Assembly: GCF_034479615.1 (NCBI RefSeq)
Contig: NZ_CP140255.1
Location: 3,038,001-3,102,000 of the forward strand
Reading direction: 5' to 3'
DNA from: Vreelandella neptunia
GTDB lineage: Bacteria; Pseudomonadota; Gammaproteobacteria; Pseudomonadales; Halomonadaceae
DNA length: 64,000 bases
The position numbers and the translations under genes are program-made. Below, piece after piece: positions 50,582 through 60,220 of the stretch. How positions within the stretch are numbered: the first letter of the stretch is position 1; each line of letters begins with the position of its first letter. A model generated the notes under the pieces. That model was not told the origin of the DNA. It searched no databases and was given only the letters and a program-made list of their open reading frames with translations.

Positions 50582-51592
50582 TTAAGCGCGCACCTCACCC
50601 TTAGTCGCTTCATCGAGACGCAGAATAGTGTGAGCGTTAGTGACACTAGTCGCCAAGGTATCGATAACCCCAGTACGCAGCGCCCCCAGTATCCCGACCG
50701 CTTTAGTATTTTCACTGGCGATAGCAATAACGTCTGGAATACGCGTGAGATCCTGTATATTAAGCCCCACCACACGCCCCTGCATCTGCGTTGCGGAAGG
50801 CTTCCCATGGATATCGATAAAGTCATAGCCCATCATATCGCCCACAGTTCCAGAGAGCCGTGCCTCAGCAATCTCCTGGGCGGAAAACCACCCCATCCGC
50901 ACCATATTACTGTCTTCACTTACATCACCCACACCAATCAAAGCGGTATCCGCGCGTCGAGCCCGGTCTAGCGTCTGGCGCACGGTGGAGTTTTCATACA
51001 ATGCATCCCTAAGTTCGCCACTCTGTACCAGTGCAGGGGCATAAAGCGTCTCACTGTCACCGCCAAACCTGCTCGCCAAACGTCGACAAATATGGTCAGG
51101 ATTCATATGCTCGCCTGCACGCAGAGAGCCACCAATTGCGCACACAAATGAAACCTTTAACGACTCCGCCAGGAAAACGTTATCCGCCACGGCGGCCACG
51201 TTACGCCCCATGCCAACGGCTACAATCTGACCATCGGTCAAACTACGCGACAGATGATCTGCCACTAGACTAGCGACTGACGAGCGCTGCACATCCGGGT
51301 CGGCATTATCCAGAGCAATCAACGCTCGCCTCAGGCCAAAGCGCCGTTTGAGCTCCTGCTCAATCTCAACACTCACAGCGGGATGCAGGCGCACTCGAAC
51401 ATCGACAATTCCTTCTGCCTGGGCACGCTTGAGCAGCCGCCCTATTCGCACACGCGAATGCCCGAGCCTATTGGCGATCGCTTCCTGCGTTTCCCCCTGC
51501 ACATAGTAGAGCGTTGAAATCTCTGTCATTAAGTCTATATCTGCAGCGTCTTGACCATTCATCCTCGGCATCCAGGGGTTGTTGAAGGGCAT
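50582..51592 (-). CDS. SorC/EryD-type sugar-responsive regulator
   Basis: A 336-aa regulator. ISTLYYVQGETQEAIANRLG with HSRVRIGRLLKRAQAEGIVD is the SorC/CggR-type HTH. The sugar-phosphate-binding domain has VGMGRNVAAVADNVF, IGGSLRAGEHMNPDHICRRL and GVGDVSEDSNMVRMGWFSA. Brucella EryD, repressor of erythritol genes, belongs to this family. The gene lies 8 bp after the kinase gene in the same direction, so it is part of that operon and probably senses erythrulose phosphate or erythritol. There is no clear ribosome site before the ATG at 51590-51592. Confidence 0.87.
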   Translation of the reverse strand: MPFNNPWMPRMNGQDAADIDLMTEISTLYYVQGETQEAIANRLGHSRVRIGRLLKRAQAEGIVDVRVRLHPAVSVEIEQELKRRFGLRRALIALDNADPDVQRSSVASLVADHLSRSLTDGQIVAVGMGRNVAAVADNVFLAESLKVSFVCAIGGSLRAGEHMNPDHICRRLASRFGGDSETLYAPALVQSGELRDALYENSTVRQTLDRARRADTALIGVGDVSEDSNMVRMGWFSAQEIAEARLSGTVGDMMGYDFIDIHGKPSATQMQGRVVGLNIQDLTRIPDVIAIASENTKAVGILGALRTGVIDTLATSVTNAHTILRLDEATKGEVRA

Positions 51593-51600
51593 GTATCATG

Positions 51601-53331
51601 TCAGTTTGCTTGACACTTTTTCAACACAGGAATCAGCGCTTGAATAATCAGCGCCAATGAAACCGAACCGGCATCCGGTGTACCCACGCTTTTTTCAGCC
51701 AATGGGCGCGCACGGCCAACGCGGGGTATTAATTGCCTGGTAGCCTCAGCCGCCTCACTCGCTATGCGTGCAGCGGATTCCCAGCAAGCCAAAGCTTCCT
51801 GACCTTGCTCAGCCTCCCACGCCAGGGCATCGGCAAAAGGCACCAGCACATCGACAAGCGTTTTATCGCCCAACTCAGCCTTACCAAATGCCATCACTTG
51901 CTGACGGGCATTGACCACGCCAGCGGCAAGGCGCTGCCCTGATAACGGCTTCTCATTGCCAAGCGACTCCCCCATCGCTTTTAAGATCACCCGCCAGATA
52001 GCACCAGAGGTCCCGCCCGCTTCGTCTGACCAGCGCTTCCCAGCCCACTGCAGCACTGTCTCCGCGCCCGCGCCGCCATTAAGCGCCTCTTTGGCCGCTT
52101 CAAGCGCAGCCCTGCTACCCCGCTGCATACCAATACCGTGATCACCATCCCCAGCCACAGCATCAATCTGGCCCAGCATCTCGCAGTTTTCATTGACCGT
52201 ATTGGCGAGCACTTCGAGCGCCTCAACGACGCCGCACGCTAATTTTCGCGAGGCATCGCTAGCCTCGGGAATCTCATCCTGCGTCACCACCTCTACTTCG
52301 GCAGGATCCAGCGCCTGCGCTGGCGTCACGCTGCCTTTTCGATAGCCCGGCGCATCCGCAGCGGCGGTCCACAGCGGCTCCATGTCTTTATCAAGCCAGA
52401 ACAACGTCAGCGAAACCCCGGCCATATCAAGACTGGTCACCAGCTCGCCCACATCGGGCTCCACAATGATTAACCCAGCGTCCTGCAGCAACTCGTCAAC
52501 CTTGCGATAAATAACGAACAGCTCTTCATACTTAACGGTACCCAAGCCATTGAGTATCGGTGCCACCCGAGCTCCTTGGAGTCTGATACCGTCAGGAACT
52601 TCTTCCAATAATCGGCCAACGAGAATTTCTGCCAAGCCATCTGCGGTAGGAATATCCGTCTCACTAATACCCGGTTCACCGTGAATCCCCAGGCCTATGG
52701 CCATCCTGCCTTCGGGCACATGAAAGAGCGAATCGGCTGCGCCCGGTAACGTGCATCCCTCAAACGCCACTCCAAAAGAGCGCGTGCAGCGATTTGCCTC
52801 CTTCGCCACTTGAACCACTTCTTCCAGTGATAGCCCCTTTTCTGCGGCAGCGGCGGCGGCCTTGAAAACGGTTAGATCACCGGCGATGCCCCGGCGCTTA
52901 TCAATCTCCGCCAAGGGGGCACTGGCGACATCATCTGTGACCAGCACGATTTCACAGGGAATACCGTCCGCGATCAAACGCTCGCGCGCTTCACCAAAAT
53001 GCAGCACGTCCCCCGCATAATTGCCAAAAGAGAGCAGCACACCACCGCCGTTGTTGGCGGCTTTGGCGACGGAATAAACTTGCTGTGCAGAAGGCGAGCA
53101 AAACAGATTTCCCATGACCGCCCCATGGGCCAACCCTTGCCCGACCAATCCCGCAAAGGTGGGATAATGGCCACTACCACCGCCAACCACGACCGCAACA
53201 CTACCTGGCTGGCTGCGCGTACTGCGTACGACACCTCCCGGCACAGCCATCAGCTTATCGCGATGAGCAGCTACTAAACCTAAACGAGCTTCTTCAGGGA
53301 AATCACTTGGATCATTAAATAGGCGTGTCAT
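51601..53331 (-). CDS. dihydroxyacetone/erythrulose kinase (DhaK-DhaL fusion)
   Basis: A 576-aa ATP-dependent kinase. The DhaK domain (1-340) has VVVGGGSGHYPTFAGLVGQG and AIGLGIHGEPGISETDIPTA, where the His of GIHGEPG forms the hemiaminal with the ketose. The DhaL domain (about 370-576) has IDAVAGDGDHGIGMQRGSRA, the ADP/metal Asp cluster. FAD-AMP lyase is absent. In tetritol pathways homologues are D- or L-erythrulose kinases (DerK/LerK); with RpiB and EltD neighbours that role is likely. The frame is open upstream, but the ATG at 53329-53331 follows GAGGATATAATA and begins MTRLFNDP. Confidence 0.9.
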   Translation of the reverse strand: MTRLFNDPSDFPEEARLGLVAAHRDKLMAVPGGVVRSTRSQPGSVAVVVGGGSGHYPTFAGLVGQGLAHGAVMGNLFCSPSAQQVYSVAKAANNGGGVLLSFGNYAGDVLHFGEARERLIADGIPCEIVLVTDDVASAPLAEIDKRRGIAGDLTVFKAAAAAAEKGLSLEEVVQVAKEANRCTRSFGVAFEGCTLPGAADSLFHVPEGRMAIGLGIHGEPGISETDIPTADGLAEILVGRLLEEVPDGIRLQGARVAPILNGLGTVKYEELFVIYRKVDELLQDAGLIIVEPDVGELVTSLDMAGVSLTLFWLDKDMEPLWTAAADAPGYRKGSVTPAQALDPAEVEVVTQDEIPEASDASRKLACGVVEALEVLANTVNENCEMLGQIDAVAGDGDHGIGMQRGSRAALEAAKEALNGGAGAETVLQWAGKRWSDEAGGTSGAIWRVILKAMGESLGNEKPLSGQRLAAGVVNARQQVMAFGKAELGDKTLVDVLVPFADALAWEAEQGQEALACWESAARIASEAAEATRQLIPRVGRARPLAEKSVGTPDAGSVSLALIIQALIPVLKKCQAN

Positions 53332-53424
53332 TATTATATCCTCTGGAGTGAGGCCAAACTGCGTTATCACAGCTTGCATGCTGTTGTTATTAATCAGCGT
53401 CGACGAATATGAGCAATCCCACGG

Positions 53425-53898
53425 TTAAGGAGTATTCAATCGAGACTCATATTCGTCAATCTTTGCTATTTTTAATTCGGAATTTCCACCCGAAAAGTGG
53501 CTGCCCAAAAAGGTTGCCACTATTGACTTAGCCAACTCTGGCCCAATCACTCTGGATCCCAGCGTGACAATCTGTGCATTATTACTGGTGCGCGCCTTTG
53601 CTGCTGAGTAAGTATCGTGTGCCTGCGCAGCGCGGATACCGGGCACCTTATTGGCAGAAATAGCCACTCCGATTCCCGTGCCACATACCAGTACTGCACG
53701 ATCGAAGCGCCCCTCCTTAATCGCCGTAGCCACCTCAAAGGCAACATCGGGGTACAGCACCGGCTGGGCATTAAAAGTGCCAAAATCTTCAACCTCGTAG
53801 CCTAACTCTCGGATATAACCAATGAGAATCTCTTTCAAGTCGTAAGCGGCCTCATCACCGCCAATGGCGACTCTGAGAGAAGACGTCGCACTAGACAT
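53425..53898 (-). CDS. RpiB/LacAB-family sugar-phosphate isomerase
   Basis: A 157-aa isomerase. VAIGGDEAAYDLKEILIGYI is the family start with GGDEAA instead of the GADHAG of ribose 5-phosphate isomerase B, a variant I associate with erythrulose phosphate isomerases (EryI/DerI). AVLVCGTGIGVAISANKVPG holds the catalytic Cys, and NAQIVTLGSRVIGPELAKSI the C-terminal signature. It likely converts erythrulose 4-phosphate to erythrose 4-phosphate, the entry to tal/tkt. AGGAGAG precedes the ATG. It heads the kinase-SorC operon. Confidence 0.9.
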   Translation of the reverse strand: MSSATSSLRVAIGGDEAAYDLKEILIGYIRELGYEVEDFGTFNAQPVLYPDVAFEVATAIKEGRFDRAVLVCGTGIGVAISANKVPGIRAAQAHDTYSAAKARTSNNAQIVTLGSRVIGPELAKSIVATFLGSHFSGGNSELKIAKIDEYESRLNTP

Positions 53899-54253
53899 TC
53901 ATGCTCTCCTTTCTAGGAAATAGAAACGCGGACGACTAACAAAGATGAATACCACCACGCAGTTGCCAGCCGTCTACTGACGCTATTCAATCTATCACCA
54001 ACCGAGCATTTGTAAACATACCGATCATAAGATCTGGTCGTATTTTTTGAGCGCACTCAGGATAAAAACCAAGAAAAAATCAATAAAATTCTGATAATAA
54101 AAGATTAATATGAAGATAAAGCATTATCTGCCAAGCACTATACTTTTGTTCAATGACCTTAAAATCGATTTCAGTGGCACGCTGATTTGACTAAATCGGT
54201 CTAAATGGACAATCATTTGAACACATCATGTTCATTTTTAAGGAGAGTAGGCA
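53899..54253. promoter_or_regulatory. divergent promoter region of the isomerase operon and tal-tkt
   Basis: The 355 bp separate the isomerase/kinase operon from the divergent tal gene and are AT-rich from 54040 to 54240. Two candidate regulator sites are visible. CATTTGTAAACATA at 54007-54020 resembles the CATTTGTAC strings upstream of the dehydrogenase operon. TGAACA-CATCA-TGTTCA at 54218-54234 is a perfect inverted repeat 20 bp before the tal start. AAATGGACAATCATTT at 54203-54218 is a weak match to the FCD operators further left. Confidence 0.5.
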
Positions 54254-55201
54254 ATGTCGCTTTTGGATGGATTACGCGAACACTCATTGGTCGTGGCCGA
54301 CACGGGCGACTTGGATGCCATAAAGCGCTATCAACCGCAGGACGCTACCACTAACCCCTCATTGATTCTCAAGGCCTTCGAACTGCCTCGTTATCAAGAG
54401 TTGATCGACAAGGTGCTTGCTGAATCATGTCGTGATGAGAGCGACCCGAGCCGAATAGTTGACCAACTTTCGGTTGCGATTGGCGGGCAAATTGCCAATG
54501 TAGTACCTGGACGAATATCGACAGAAGTGTCCGCACACCTCTCTTTTAATACCCAAGCCAGTATTCACAAAGCCTACGAACTGATTGAGCGCTACGAAAA
54601 AATGGGTATTAACCGCAGCCGTGTGCTGATCAAGCTCGCGTCTACCTGGGAAGGGATCCGTGCGGCTCAGCAATTAGAGTGTGAAGGCATTAACTGCAAC
54701 TTAACGCTCTTGTTCAGCGATGCTCAGGCGCAGGCCTGCTTTGATGCAGGGGTGTATCTGATATCGCCCTTCGTTGGCCGCGTTAGCGATTGGTACCAAA
54801 AGACAACAGGTAAGCAGTTCACACCAGAAGAAGACCCTGGCGTGCTATTTGTAAAGGGGATTTGCGAGAGAGCTGCCGCTGGTCATTATGACACTGTCGT
54901 CATGGGGGCAAGTTTTCGTACCACCGATCAAGTATTAGCATTGGCGGGCTGCCATCGCCTGACCATCTCTCCTGCATTGCTAGAACAGCTTGATAGCATG
55001 GAAGGAGAGGTGGCCTCAAAAATCCAACAGAAAACCGTCACTCGTGAAGCATTCACACCGCTATCAGAAGCAGGCTTTCGTTGGCAACACAACCAAGATG
55101 CAATGGCCAACGAGATGCTCGCTGACGGAATCCGACGCTTCGCCAACGACCAGCAAACATTAGAGTCGTTGATTACTCAGCGCCTGACTGCCCGTGCCTA
55201 A
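54254..55201 (+). CDS. tal: transaldolase
   Basis: A 315-aa class I aldolase of the pentose phosphate pathway. VVADTGDLDAIKRYQPQDAT with TNPSLILKA opens the TIM barrel; NRSRVLIKLASTWEGIRAAQ holds the Schiff-base lysine; NLTLLFSDAQAQACFDAGVY and ISPFVGRVSDWYQKTTGKQF follow. It moves dihydroxyacetone from sedoheptulose 7-phosphate to glyceraldehyde phosphate, consuming or giving erythrose 4-phosphate. AGGAGAG precedes the ATG. It is 39 bp upstream of tkt. Confidence 0.97.
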   Translation: MSLLDGLREHSLVVADTGDLDAIKRYQPQDATTNPSLILKAFELPRYQELIDKVLAESCRDESDPSRIVDQLSVAIGGQIANVVPGRISTEVSAHLSFNTQASIHKAYELIERYEKMGINRSRVLIKLASTWEGIRAAQQLECEGINCNLTLLFSDAQAQACFDAGVYLISPFVGRVSDWYQKTTGKQFTPEEDPGVLFVKGICERAAAGHYDTVVMGASFRTTDQVLALAGCHRLTISPALLEQLDSMEGEVASKIQQKTVTREAFTPLSEAGFRWQHNQDAMANEMLADGIRRFANDQQTLESLITQRLTARA

Positions 55202-55240
55202 CGAGATGCTACGCAATACAACAACCAAGGTATCACTGCT

Positions 55241-57232
55241 ATGAATAGCCGTTTTGAGCTAGCCAATGCCATTCGCGCCCTGTCCATGGATGCCGTTCAG
55301 AAGGCCAAGTCCGGCCACCCGGGCGCCCCCATGGGTATGGCTGATATTGCCGAGGTGCTATGGAATGACTACCTCAAGCACAACCCCGAAGACCCCAAGT
55401 GGGCCGATCGTGACCGCTTTGTGCTCTCCAATGGCCACGGCTCCATGCTGCTTTACTCCCTGCTCCACCTCAGCGGCTACGAGCTAAGCCTGGAACAGCT
55501 GCAGAATTTCCGCCAGCTGCACTCGCCTACTGCCGGACACCCGGAATTTGGCTACGCCCCGGGTATTGAGACCACTACTGGCCCGCTGGGTCAGGGTTTT
55601 GCCAACGCCGTGGGTTTTGCCATTGCTGAAAAAACCCTGGCGGCGCAGTTTAACCGCCCCGGCCACTCCATCGTTGACCACCACACATGGTGCTTTGTAG
55701 GTGACGGCTGCTTAATGGAAGGGATCTCCCATGAAGCGGCCTCCCTGGCCGGTACCCAGCAGTTGGGTAAGCTAATCACTGTATACGACGACAACGGCAT
55801 CTCTATCGATGGCGAAGTGGAAGGCTGGTTTACTGACGATACCGCCAAGCGTTTTGAAGCTTACGGCTGGCACGTAGTGCCCAATGTAGATGGTCATAAG
55901 CCTGAAGAGGTGAAAGCCGCTATTGAGCTGGCCAAGAGCCACGACGATAAGCCGAGCCTGATTATCTGCAAGACCATTATCGGCTTTGGCGCCCCCAACA
56001 AGCAGGGCAAGGAAGACGCCCACGGTGCGCCCTTAGGCGATGACGAAGTGGCCCTGGCCCGCACCCAGCTCGACTGGCCCCATGCCCCGTTCCATATTCC
56101 CGAGCCGATCTACTCCGCTTGGGATGCTCGTGAAGCTGGCAAAGCGGCTCAACAGGCGTGGGACGCGCGTTTCGCCCGCTATGCAGAAGCCTTCCCCGCG
56201 GAAGCGCGGGAATTCACCCGCCGCATGAAGCGCCAGCTGCCGACGGAACTGCCCACCGAAGCTTTGATTGAGCAGGCCCAAGAGCGTGGCGAGACCATTG
56301 CCTCACGTAAAGCCTCGTTTGAAGCGCTCAATGTGATCGGCCCGCAAATGCCGGAACTGCTGGGCGGCAGTGCCGACCTGGCGCCGTCTAACCTGACCTT
56401 CTGGAAAGGCGCCAAAGCGATCACCCCGGAAGACGCCAGCGGTAACTACCTGCACTACGGTGTGCGTGAGTTTGGCATGGGGGCGGTCATGAACGGGATC
56501 GCCCTACACGGCGGCCTGGTACCTTACGGCGCGACCTTCCTGATCTTCATGGAGTACATGCGTAACTCGATCCGCATGGCGGCGTTGATGGGCCAGCAGG
56601 TGATTTATGTGTTTACCCATGACTCTATCGGTCTGGGCGAAGATGGCCCGACCCACCAGCCCATTGAGCAGCTCACCAGCCTGCGCACGACGCCGAATCT
56701 AAACACTTGGCGCCCCTGCGATGCGGTCGAAACCGCCGCCGCCTGGGATGCGGCGATTAAGCGTCACTCCGGTCCCACCGCGCTGGTACTGTCACGCCAG
56801 AACCTGCCCCACCAGCAGCGCACGAAAGCGCAGCTGGCAGCGATTCAAAACGGTGCGTACGTTCTTAAGGACAGCGAAGGAACGCCGGAGTTGATACTGA
56901 TCGCCACCGGTTCTGAAGTCGGCCTGGCCATGGACGCCGCCGCCGAACTCGAGCAGCAGGGCAAAGCGGTACGCGTAGTCTCTATGCCCTCGGCCTATCG
57001 CTTTAACGGCCAGGACGCTGAGTACCGTGAGAGCGTACTGCCCAAAGCGGTCACCAAACGTATCGCCATCGAAGCCGCTCACGCCGACTACTGGTACAAG
57101 TACGTGGGCCTGGAAGGCCGCGTGATCGGCATGACGACTTACGGCGAATCCGCGCCAGCGGGCGATCTGTTCAAACACTTCGGCTTTACCGTCGACAATG
57201 TGGTCAAGCAAGCGAATGAACTACTGGGTTAA
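55241..57232 (+). CDS. tkt: transketolase (full length)
   Basis: A 663-aa thiamine-diphosphate enzyme. [40 protein letters not shown] and [20 protein letters not shown] (GDG cofactor motif) form the N domain. [12 protein letters not shown] with [20 protein letters not shown] and [20 protein letters not shown] carry substrate His residues. The length matches E. coli TktA. It follows tal in one operon and is followed by a clear terminator. It is independent of the split transketolase at 36-38 kb. Confidence 0.97.
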   Translation: MNSRFELANAIRALSMDAVQKAKSGHPGAPMGMADIAEVLWNDYLKHNPEDPKWADRDRFVLSNGHGSMLLYSLLHLSGYELSLEQLQNFRQLHSPTAGHPEFGYAPGIETTTGPLGQGFANAVGFAIAEKTLAAQFNRPGHSIVDHHTWCFVGDGCLMEGISHEAASLAGTQQLGKLITVYDDNGISIDGEVEGWFTDDTAKRFEAYGWHVVPNVDGHKPEEVKAAIELAKSHDDKPSLIICKTIIGFGAPNKQGKEDAHGAPLGDDEVALARTQLDWPHAPFHIPEPIYSAWDAREAGKAAQQAWDARFARYAEAFPAEAREFTRRMKRQLPTELPTEALIEQAQERGETIASRKASFEALNVIGPQMPELLGGSADLAPSNLTFWKGAKAITPEDASGNYLHYGVREFGMGAVMNGIALHGGLVPYGATFLIFMEYMRNSIRMAALMGQQVIYVFTHDSIGLGEDGPTHQPIEQLTSLRTTPNLNTWRPCDAVETAAAWDAAIKRHSGPTALVLSRQNLPHQQRTKAQLAAIQNGAYVLKDSEGTPELILIATGSEVGLAMDAAAELEQQGKAVRVVSMPSAYRFNGQDAEYRESVLPKAVTKRIAIEAAHADYWYKYVGLEGRVIGMTTYGESAPAGDLFKHFGFTVDNVVKQANELLG

Positions 57233-57260
57233 ATCTTAAAAGCAGGCACAAGTTCGAACC

Positions 57261-57303
57261 AGGCTCCTCACTTTGCTATCAAACGAGAGGAGCCTGCTTT
57301 ATT
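57261..57303 (+). terminator. tkt terminator
   Basis: AGGCTCCTC at 57261-57269 pairs perfectly with GAGGAGCCT at 57287-57295, followed by GCTTTATT. An overlapping alternative pairs GCAGGC near 57243 with GCCTGC at 57293. It stands 29 bp after the tkt stop and 9 bp from the end of the convergent RIO gene, so it may serve both. Confidence 0.8.
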
Positions 57304-57311
57304 GAGGCTTT

Positions 57312-58187
57312 TCAGTAAGGCTGCGGAATCTCGCCGTCGTCATCATCGTCGCGCATACGCGCCTGGCGTTCCGCCTCTTCCTCTTTAGCATCGTCGATGA
57401 CTTCCATCAACTCATCGACGTTAGCGATATGGGTGTCGGCATCGAAGTGGCCGGTGAGCTTGCTATCTGGGTGTAGTTCACCGGTTTCGTACAGCGCCCA
57501 CATCTCTCTGCCATATTCGGTATTCAGAAGCTCTGGCGCGAACTGCCCGAAGTAATTGCGCATGTTATCCACATCGCGATATAGCATTGCGGCCGCGCTG
57601 TTATTACCGGCGGCGTCAACGGCCTGGGGAAGATCGATAATCACCGGACCGGAGGCATCGACCAGCACGTTAAATTCCGACAAATCGCCGTGAATCAGGC
57701 CCGCGCACAGCATTTTAACCACGTCTTGAATGACCTTGGCGTAGTAGGTCTCGGCCTGCTCTGGCGTTAGCGTGACTTCGTCCAAGCGCGGCGCGACGTT
57801 GCCTTCGGCGTCGCTGATCATCTCCATCAACAGTACGCCGTCTACAAAACCATGAGGCTCAGGTACCCGCACGCCCGCCGAGGCAAGACGGTAGAGCGCG
57901 TCGACTTCTGCATTCAGCCACGCCTGCTCCTGCTCTTTCTGGCCGTAACGGGTTTTTTTGGCCATCGCTCTTGAACGACGGCTATTGCGCTCTTTACGCC
58001 CCTCTTGATACTGAACGGCCTGTTTAAAGCTCCGCTGTTTGGCCTCCTTAAATACCTTGGCACAGCGCACTTCTTCACCGCAGCGCACCACGTATACCTG
58101 CGCTTCCTTGCCACTCATTAACTGCACCAACACCTCGTCGATCATTCCATCATCGACCAGGGGTTGTAATCGCTTAGGGATTTTCAT
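57312..58187 (-). CDS. RIO1-family serine protein kinase
   Basis: A 291-aa atypical kinase. MSGKEAQVYVVRCGEEVRCA with KVFKEAKQRSFK has the nucleotide loop and Lys. GLIHGDLSEFNVLVDASGPV is the catalytic loop (HGDxxxxN), and VIIDLPQAVDAAGNNSAAAM holds the metal Asp. A very acidic C-terminus (EEEAERQARMRDDDDDGEIP) follows. Homologues such as Pseudomonas PA4780 are reported as RIO kinases; the target is not clear. It is 33 bp downstream of dbpA on the same strand. Confidence 0.92.
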   Translation of the reverse strand: MKIPKRLQPLVDDGMIDEVLVQLMSGKEAQVYVVRCGEEVRCAKVFKEAKQRSFKQAVQYQEGRKERNSRRSRAMAKKTRYGQKEQEQAWLNAEVDALYRLASAGVRVPEPHGFVDGVLLMEMISDAEGNVAPRLDEVTLTPEQAETYYAKVIQDVVKMLCAGLIHGDLSEFNVLVDASGPVIIDLPQAVDAAGNNSAAAMLYRDVDNMRNYFGQFAPELLNTEYGREMWALYETGELHPDSKLTGHFDADTHIANVDELMEVIDDAKEEEAERQARMRDDDDDGEIPQPY

Positions 58188-58220
58188 GGTTAGCTGCGTC
58201 GGCTCCTCTTTGGTACGCGT

Positions 58221-59618
58221 TCAATAACGGATACGGCGAACACGGAAAGCCCGCCCTTTTAATTTATCACGCTCGAGTTTGGCCTGAGCTTGTTGAATCA
58301 CATCGCGCTCAACGGCCACATAGGCACTGCGGGCGAGCACTTTAATTTTACCCACTTGATCGCCGCGCAAGCCGCCTTCACTGGTAAGCGCGCCGAGAAT
58401 ATCACCGGGGCGCAGTTTATCTTTCTTGCCACCGGCCAGTTGCAGTGTCGCCATGGGCGGCTCGAACGGTACCGAGTGCTGGGGTTTGGGCAAGGGTTCG
58501 GTTGTAATCGCCTGCTCCAGCAACCCTTCCAACCGCTCCAACCGATAACTCTCTTTAGGGGTCACCAGCGTGCAGGCAATACCACTGGCCCCGGCTCGTC
58601 CGGTGCGACCTACCCGGTGTATATGAACATCGAGCTCACGGGCAATTTGGTAGTTAAACACCGCGTCCAGCTGGGCAATATCAAGGCCGCGGGCGGCAAC
58701 GTCCGTGGCCACCAGAATAGACGCGCTCTGGTTAGAGAACAGAATCAAAATACGATCACGATCCTTCTGCTCTAAATCGCCATTGAGCGCCACGGCGCTA
58801 AAACCAGCATCGGTCAGTTGATCAGCCACTGCCTGGGTTTCGCGTTTAGTGTTGCAGAATACCACGCTGGTCGCGGGCCGATAGACCAGTAACAGCTGGC
58901 GCAGGGCGTCAAATCGCGCCTCTTCATTGGCGACGCTATAGAAGTGCTGTTGAATCGTGGTGGCGTCGTGCACTTCGGCGATTTTCACCATCACCGGTTC
59001 GCGCATGACACCGCGGGTCATCTCGGTTAGGCCGCCCGATGTCTGCTCGTCGGGAAAGGTCGCGCTGAACAGCAGCGTTTGACGGTCAGTTGGGGTCTCG
59101 GCAATGATGTCATCAATAGTTGCCTGGAAGCCCATATCCAGCATGCGATCCGCTTCATCCAACACCAGCATCGAGAGGGATTCCAAAGTGAGCGAGCCTT
59201 TGCGCAAGTGCTCGTCAATACGCCCAGGTGTCCCCACAACAATGTGCGCGCCGTGCTCTAAAGAGCCGAGCTGCGGCCCAAAGGGCGCACCGCCGCAGAG
59301 GGTCAGTATTTTTACATTGGCCATACCACGGGCCAAACGGCGCAGCTCTTCAGCCACCTGGTCAGCGAGTTCCCGGGTAGGACACAGCACCAGGCCTTGC
59401 ACCGCAAAGCTCTCGACTCTCAATTTAGCCAGCAGTGCCAAACCAAACGCAGCCGTTTTGCCTGAACCGGTTTTCGCCTGCGCCAGCACATCGCGCCCGG
59501 CCAGCATCGGTGGCAGGCTCTCTGCCTGCACCGGCGACATTTCGTGGTAGCCAAGGGACGCAAGGTTGCTCAGCAGAGCTTTTGGCAACGCTAACGAGGA
59601 GAAAGAGGAGTCAGACAC
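58221..59618 (-). CDS. dbpA: ATP-dependent RNA helicase DbpA
   Basis: A 465-aa DEAD-box helicase. Motifs in order: AQAKTGSGKTAAFGLALLAK (I), CPTRELADQVAEEL (Ia), VVGTPGRIDEHLRKG (Ib), LVLDEADRMLDMGF (II), LLFSATFPDE (III), LVATDVAARGLDIAQL (V) and HRVGRTGRAGASG (VI). The C-terminal RNA-binding domain GKKDKLRPGDILGALTSEGG is the DbpA-type domain that binds hairpin 92 of 23S rRNA, so it acts in large-subunit assembly. I choose a GTG start at 59616-59618 (MSDSSFSSLALP) with AAGG upstream; the longer frame adds 22 residues. Confidence 0.94.
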   Translation of the reverse strand: MSDSSFSSLALPKALLSNLASLGYHEMSPVQAESLPPMLAGRDVLAQAKTGSGKTAAFGLALLAKLRVESFAVQGLVLCPTRELADQVAEELRRLARGMANVKILTLCGGAPFGPQLGSLEHGAHIVVGTPGRIDEHLRKGSLTLESLSMLVLDEADRMLDMGFQATIDDIIAETPTDRQTLLFSATFPDEQTSGGLTEMTRGVMREPVMVKIAEVHDATTIQQHFYSVANEEARFDALRQLLLVYRPATSVVFCNTKRETQAVADQLTDAGFSAVALNGDLEQKDRDRILILFSNQSASILVATDVAARGLDIAQLDAVFNYQIARELDVHIHRVGRTGRAGASGIACTLVTPKESYRLERLEGLLEQAITTEPLPKPQHSVPFEPPMATLQLAGGKKDKLRPGDILGALTSEGGLRGDQVGKIKVLARSAYVAVERDVIQQAQAKLERDKLKGRAFRVRRIRY

Positions 59619-59752
59619 GATATTACCTTGCTTGGGCCACAGTAGATGGCCATCGGAAAACAGCGCACGCAGCCTAAAAGACAAACGACACGCGCAAATA
59701 TTACCGCACCATACCAGAAAGTGCCCCTTACTGCGCCGCCATCACATCGCCA

Positions 59753-60220
59753 TCAGGTGGCCAGGGGCACAAAGGTAGCCTGACTCAGCGAGGCTAAATC
59801 CCCCGGGGCCAGCTCGATTTCAAGTCCACGACGCCCGGCGCTTACATAGATACTGGCAAAGCTTTCGGCAGAGTGATCAATAAAGGTGGCCAAGCGCTTT
59901 TTCTGCCCCAGCGGGCTAACGCCCCCCAGCACATAACCGGTAGTGCGCTCGACCTCCGACGGTTCCGCCATGGTCGCTTTCTTTGCGCCGGCGGCTTTGG
60001 CGATCTGCTTTAACCCCAGCTGGCCATTCACCGGCACAATGCCGACCGCCAGCTGTTTGCCATCCAGCTTTACCACTAAGGTTTTAAAAACCTGCTCCAC
60101 CGCGACGCCCAGTTTTTCCGCCGCCTCCAATCCATAGGAGTGCGCGGTGGCGTCGTGATCGTACTCATGGATTTGAAAGGCAATGCCTGCGTGTTTTGCA
60201 CTATTGATAGCCGGTGTCAT
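59753..60220 (-). CDS. ybaK: Cys-tRNA(Pro)/Cys-tRNA deacylase YbaK
   Basis: A 155-aa trans-editing protein. HEYDHDATAHSYGLEAAEKL and EQVFKTLVVKLDGKQLAVGI are the YbaK start. GAKKATMAEPSEVERTTGYV with LGGVSPLGQKKRLATFID is the conserved core with the GxxSP loop. It hydrolyses mischarged Cys-tRNA(Pro). The length matches the family. It appears monocistronic, 134 bp upstream of dbpA. Confidence 0.95.
   Translation of the reverse strand: MTPAINSAKHAGIAFQIHEYDHDATAHSYGLEAAEKLGVAVEQVFKTLVVKLDGKQLAVGIVPVNGQLGLKQIAKAAGAKKATMAEPSEVERTTGYVLGGVSPLGQKKRLATFIDHSAESFASIYVSAGRRGLEIELAPGDLASLSQATFVPLAT

Noticed and set aside
50440..50826. 128-codon minus-strand open frame at the end of the SorC gene
   Set aside because: It overlaps the SorC gene in another frame, and its composition (Leu/Ser/Val rich, no motif) fits a shadow plus intergenic read-through.
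58290..58775. 161-codon plus-strand open frame
   Set aside because: It is antisense to dbpA; its readings follow the codon structure of the helicase.
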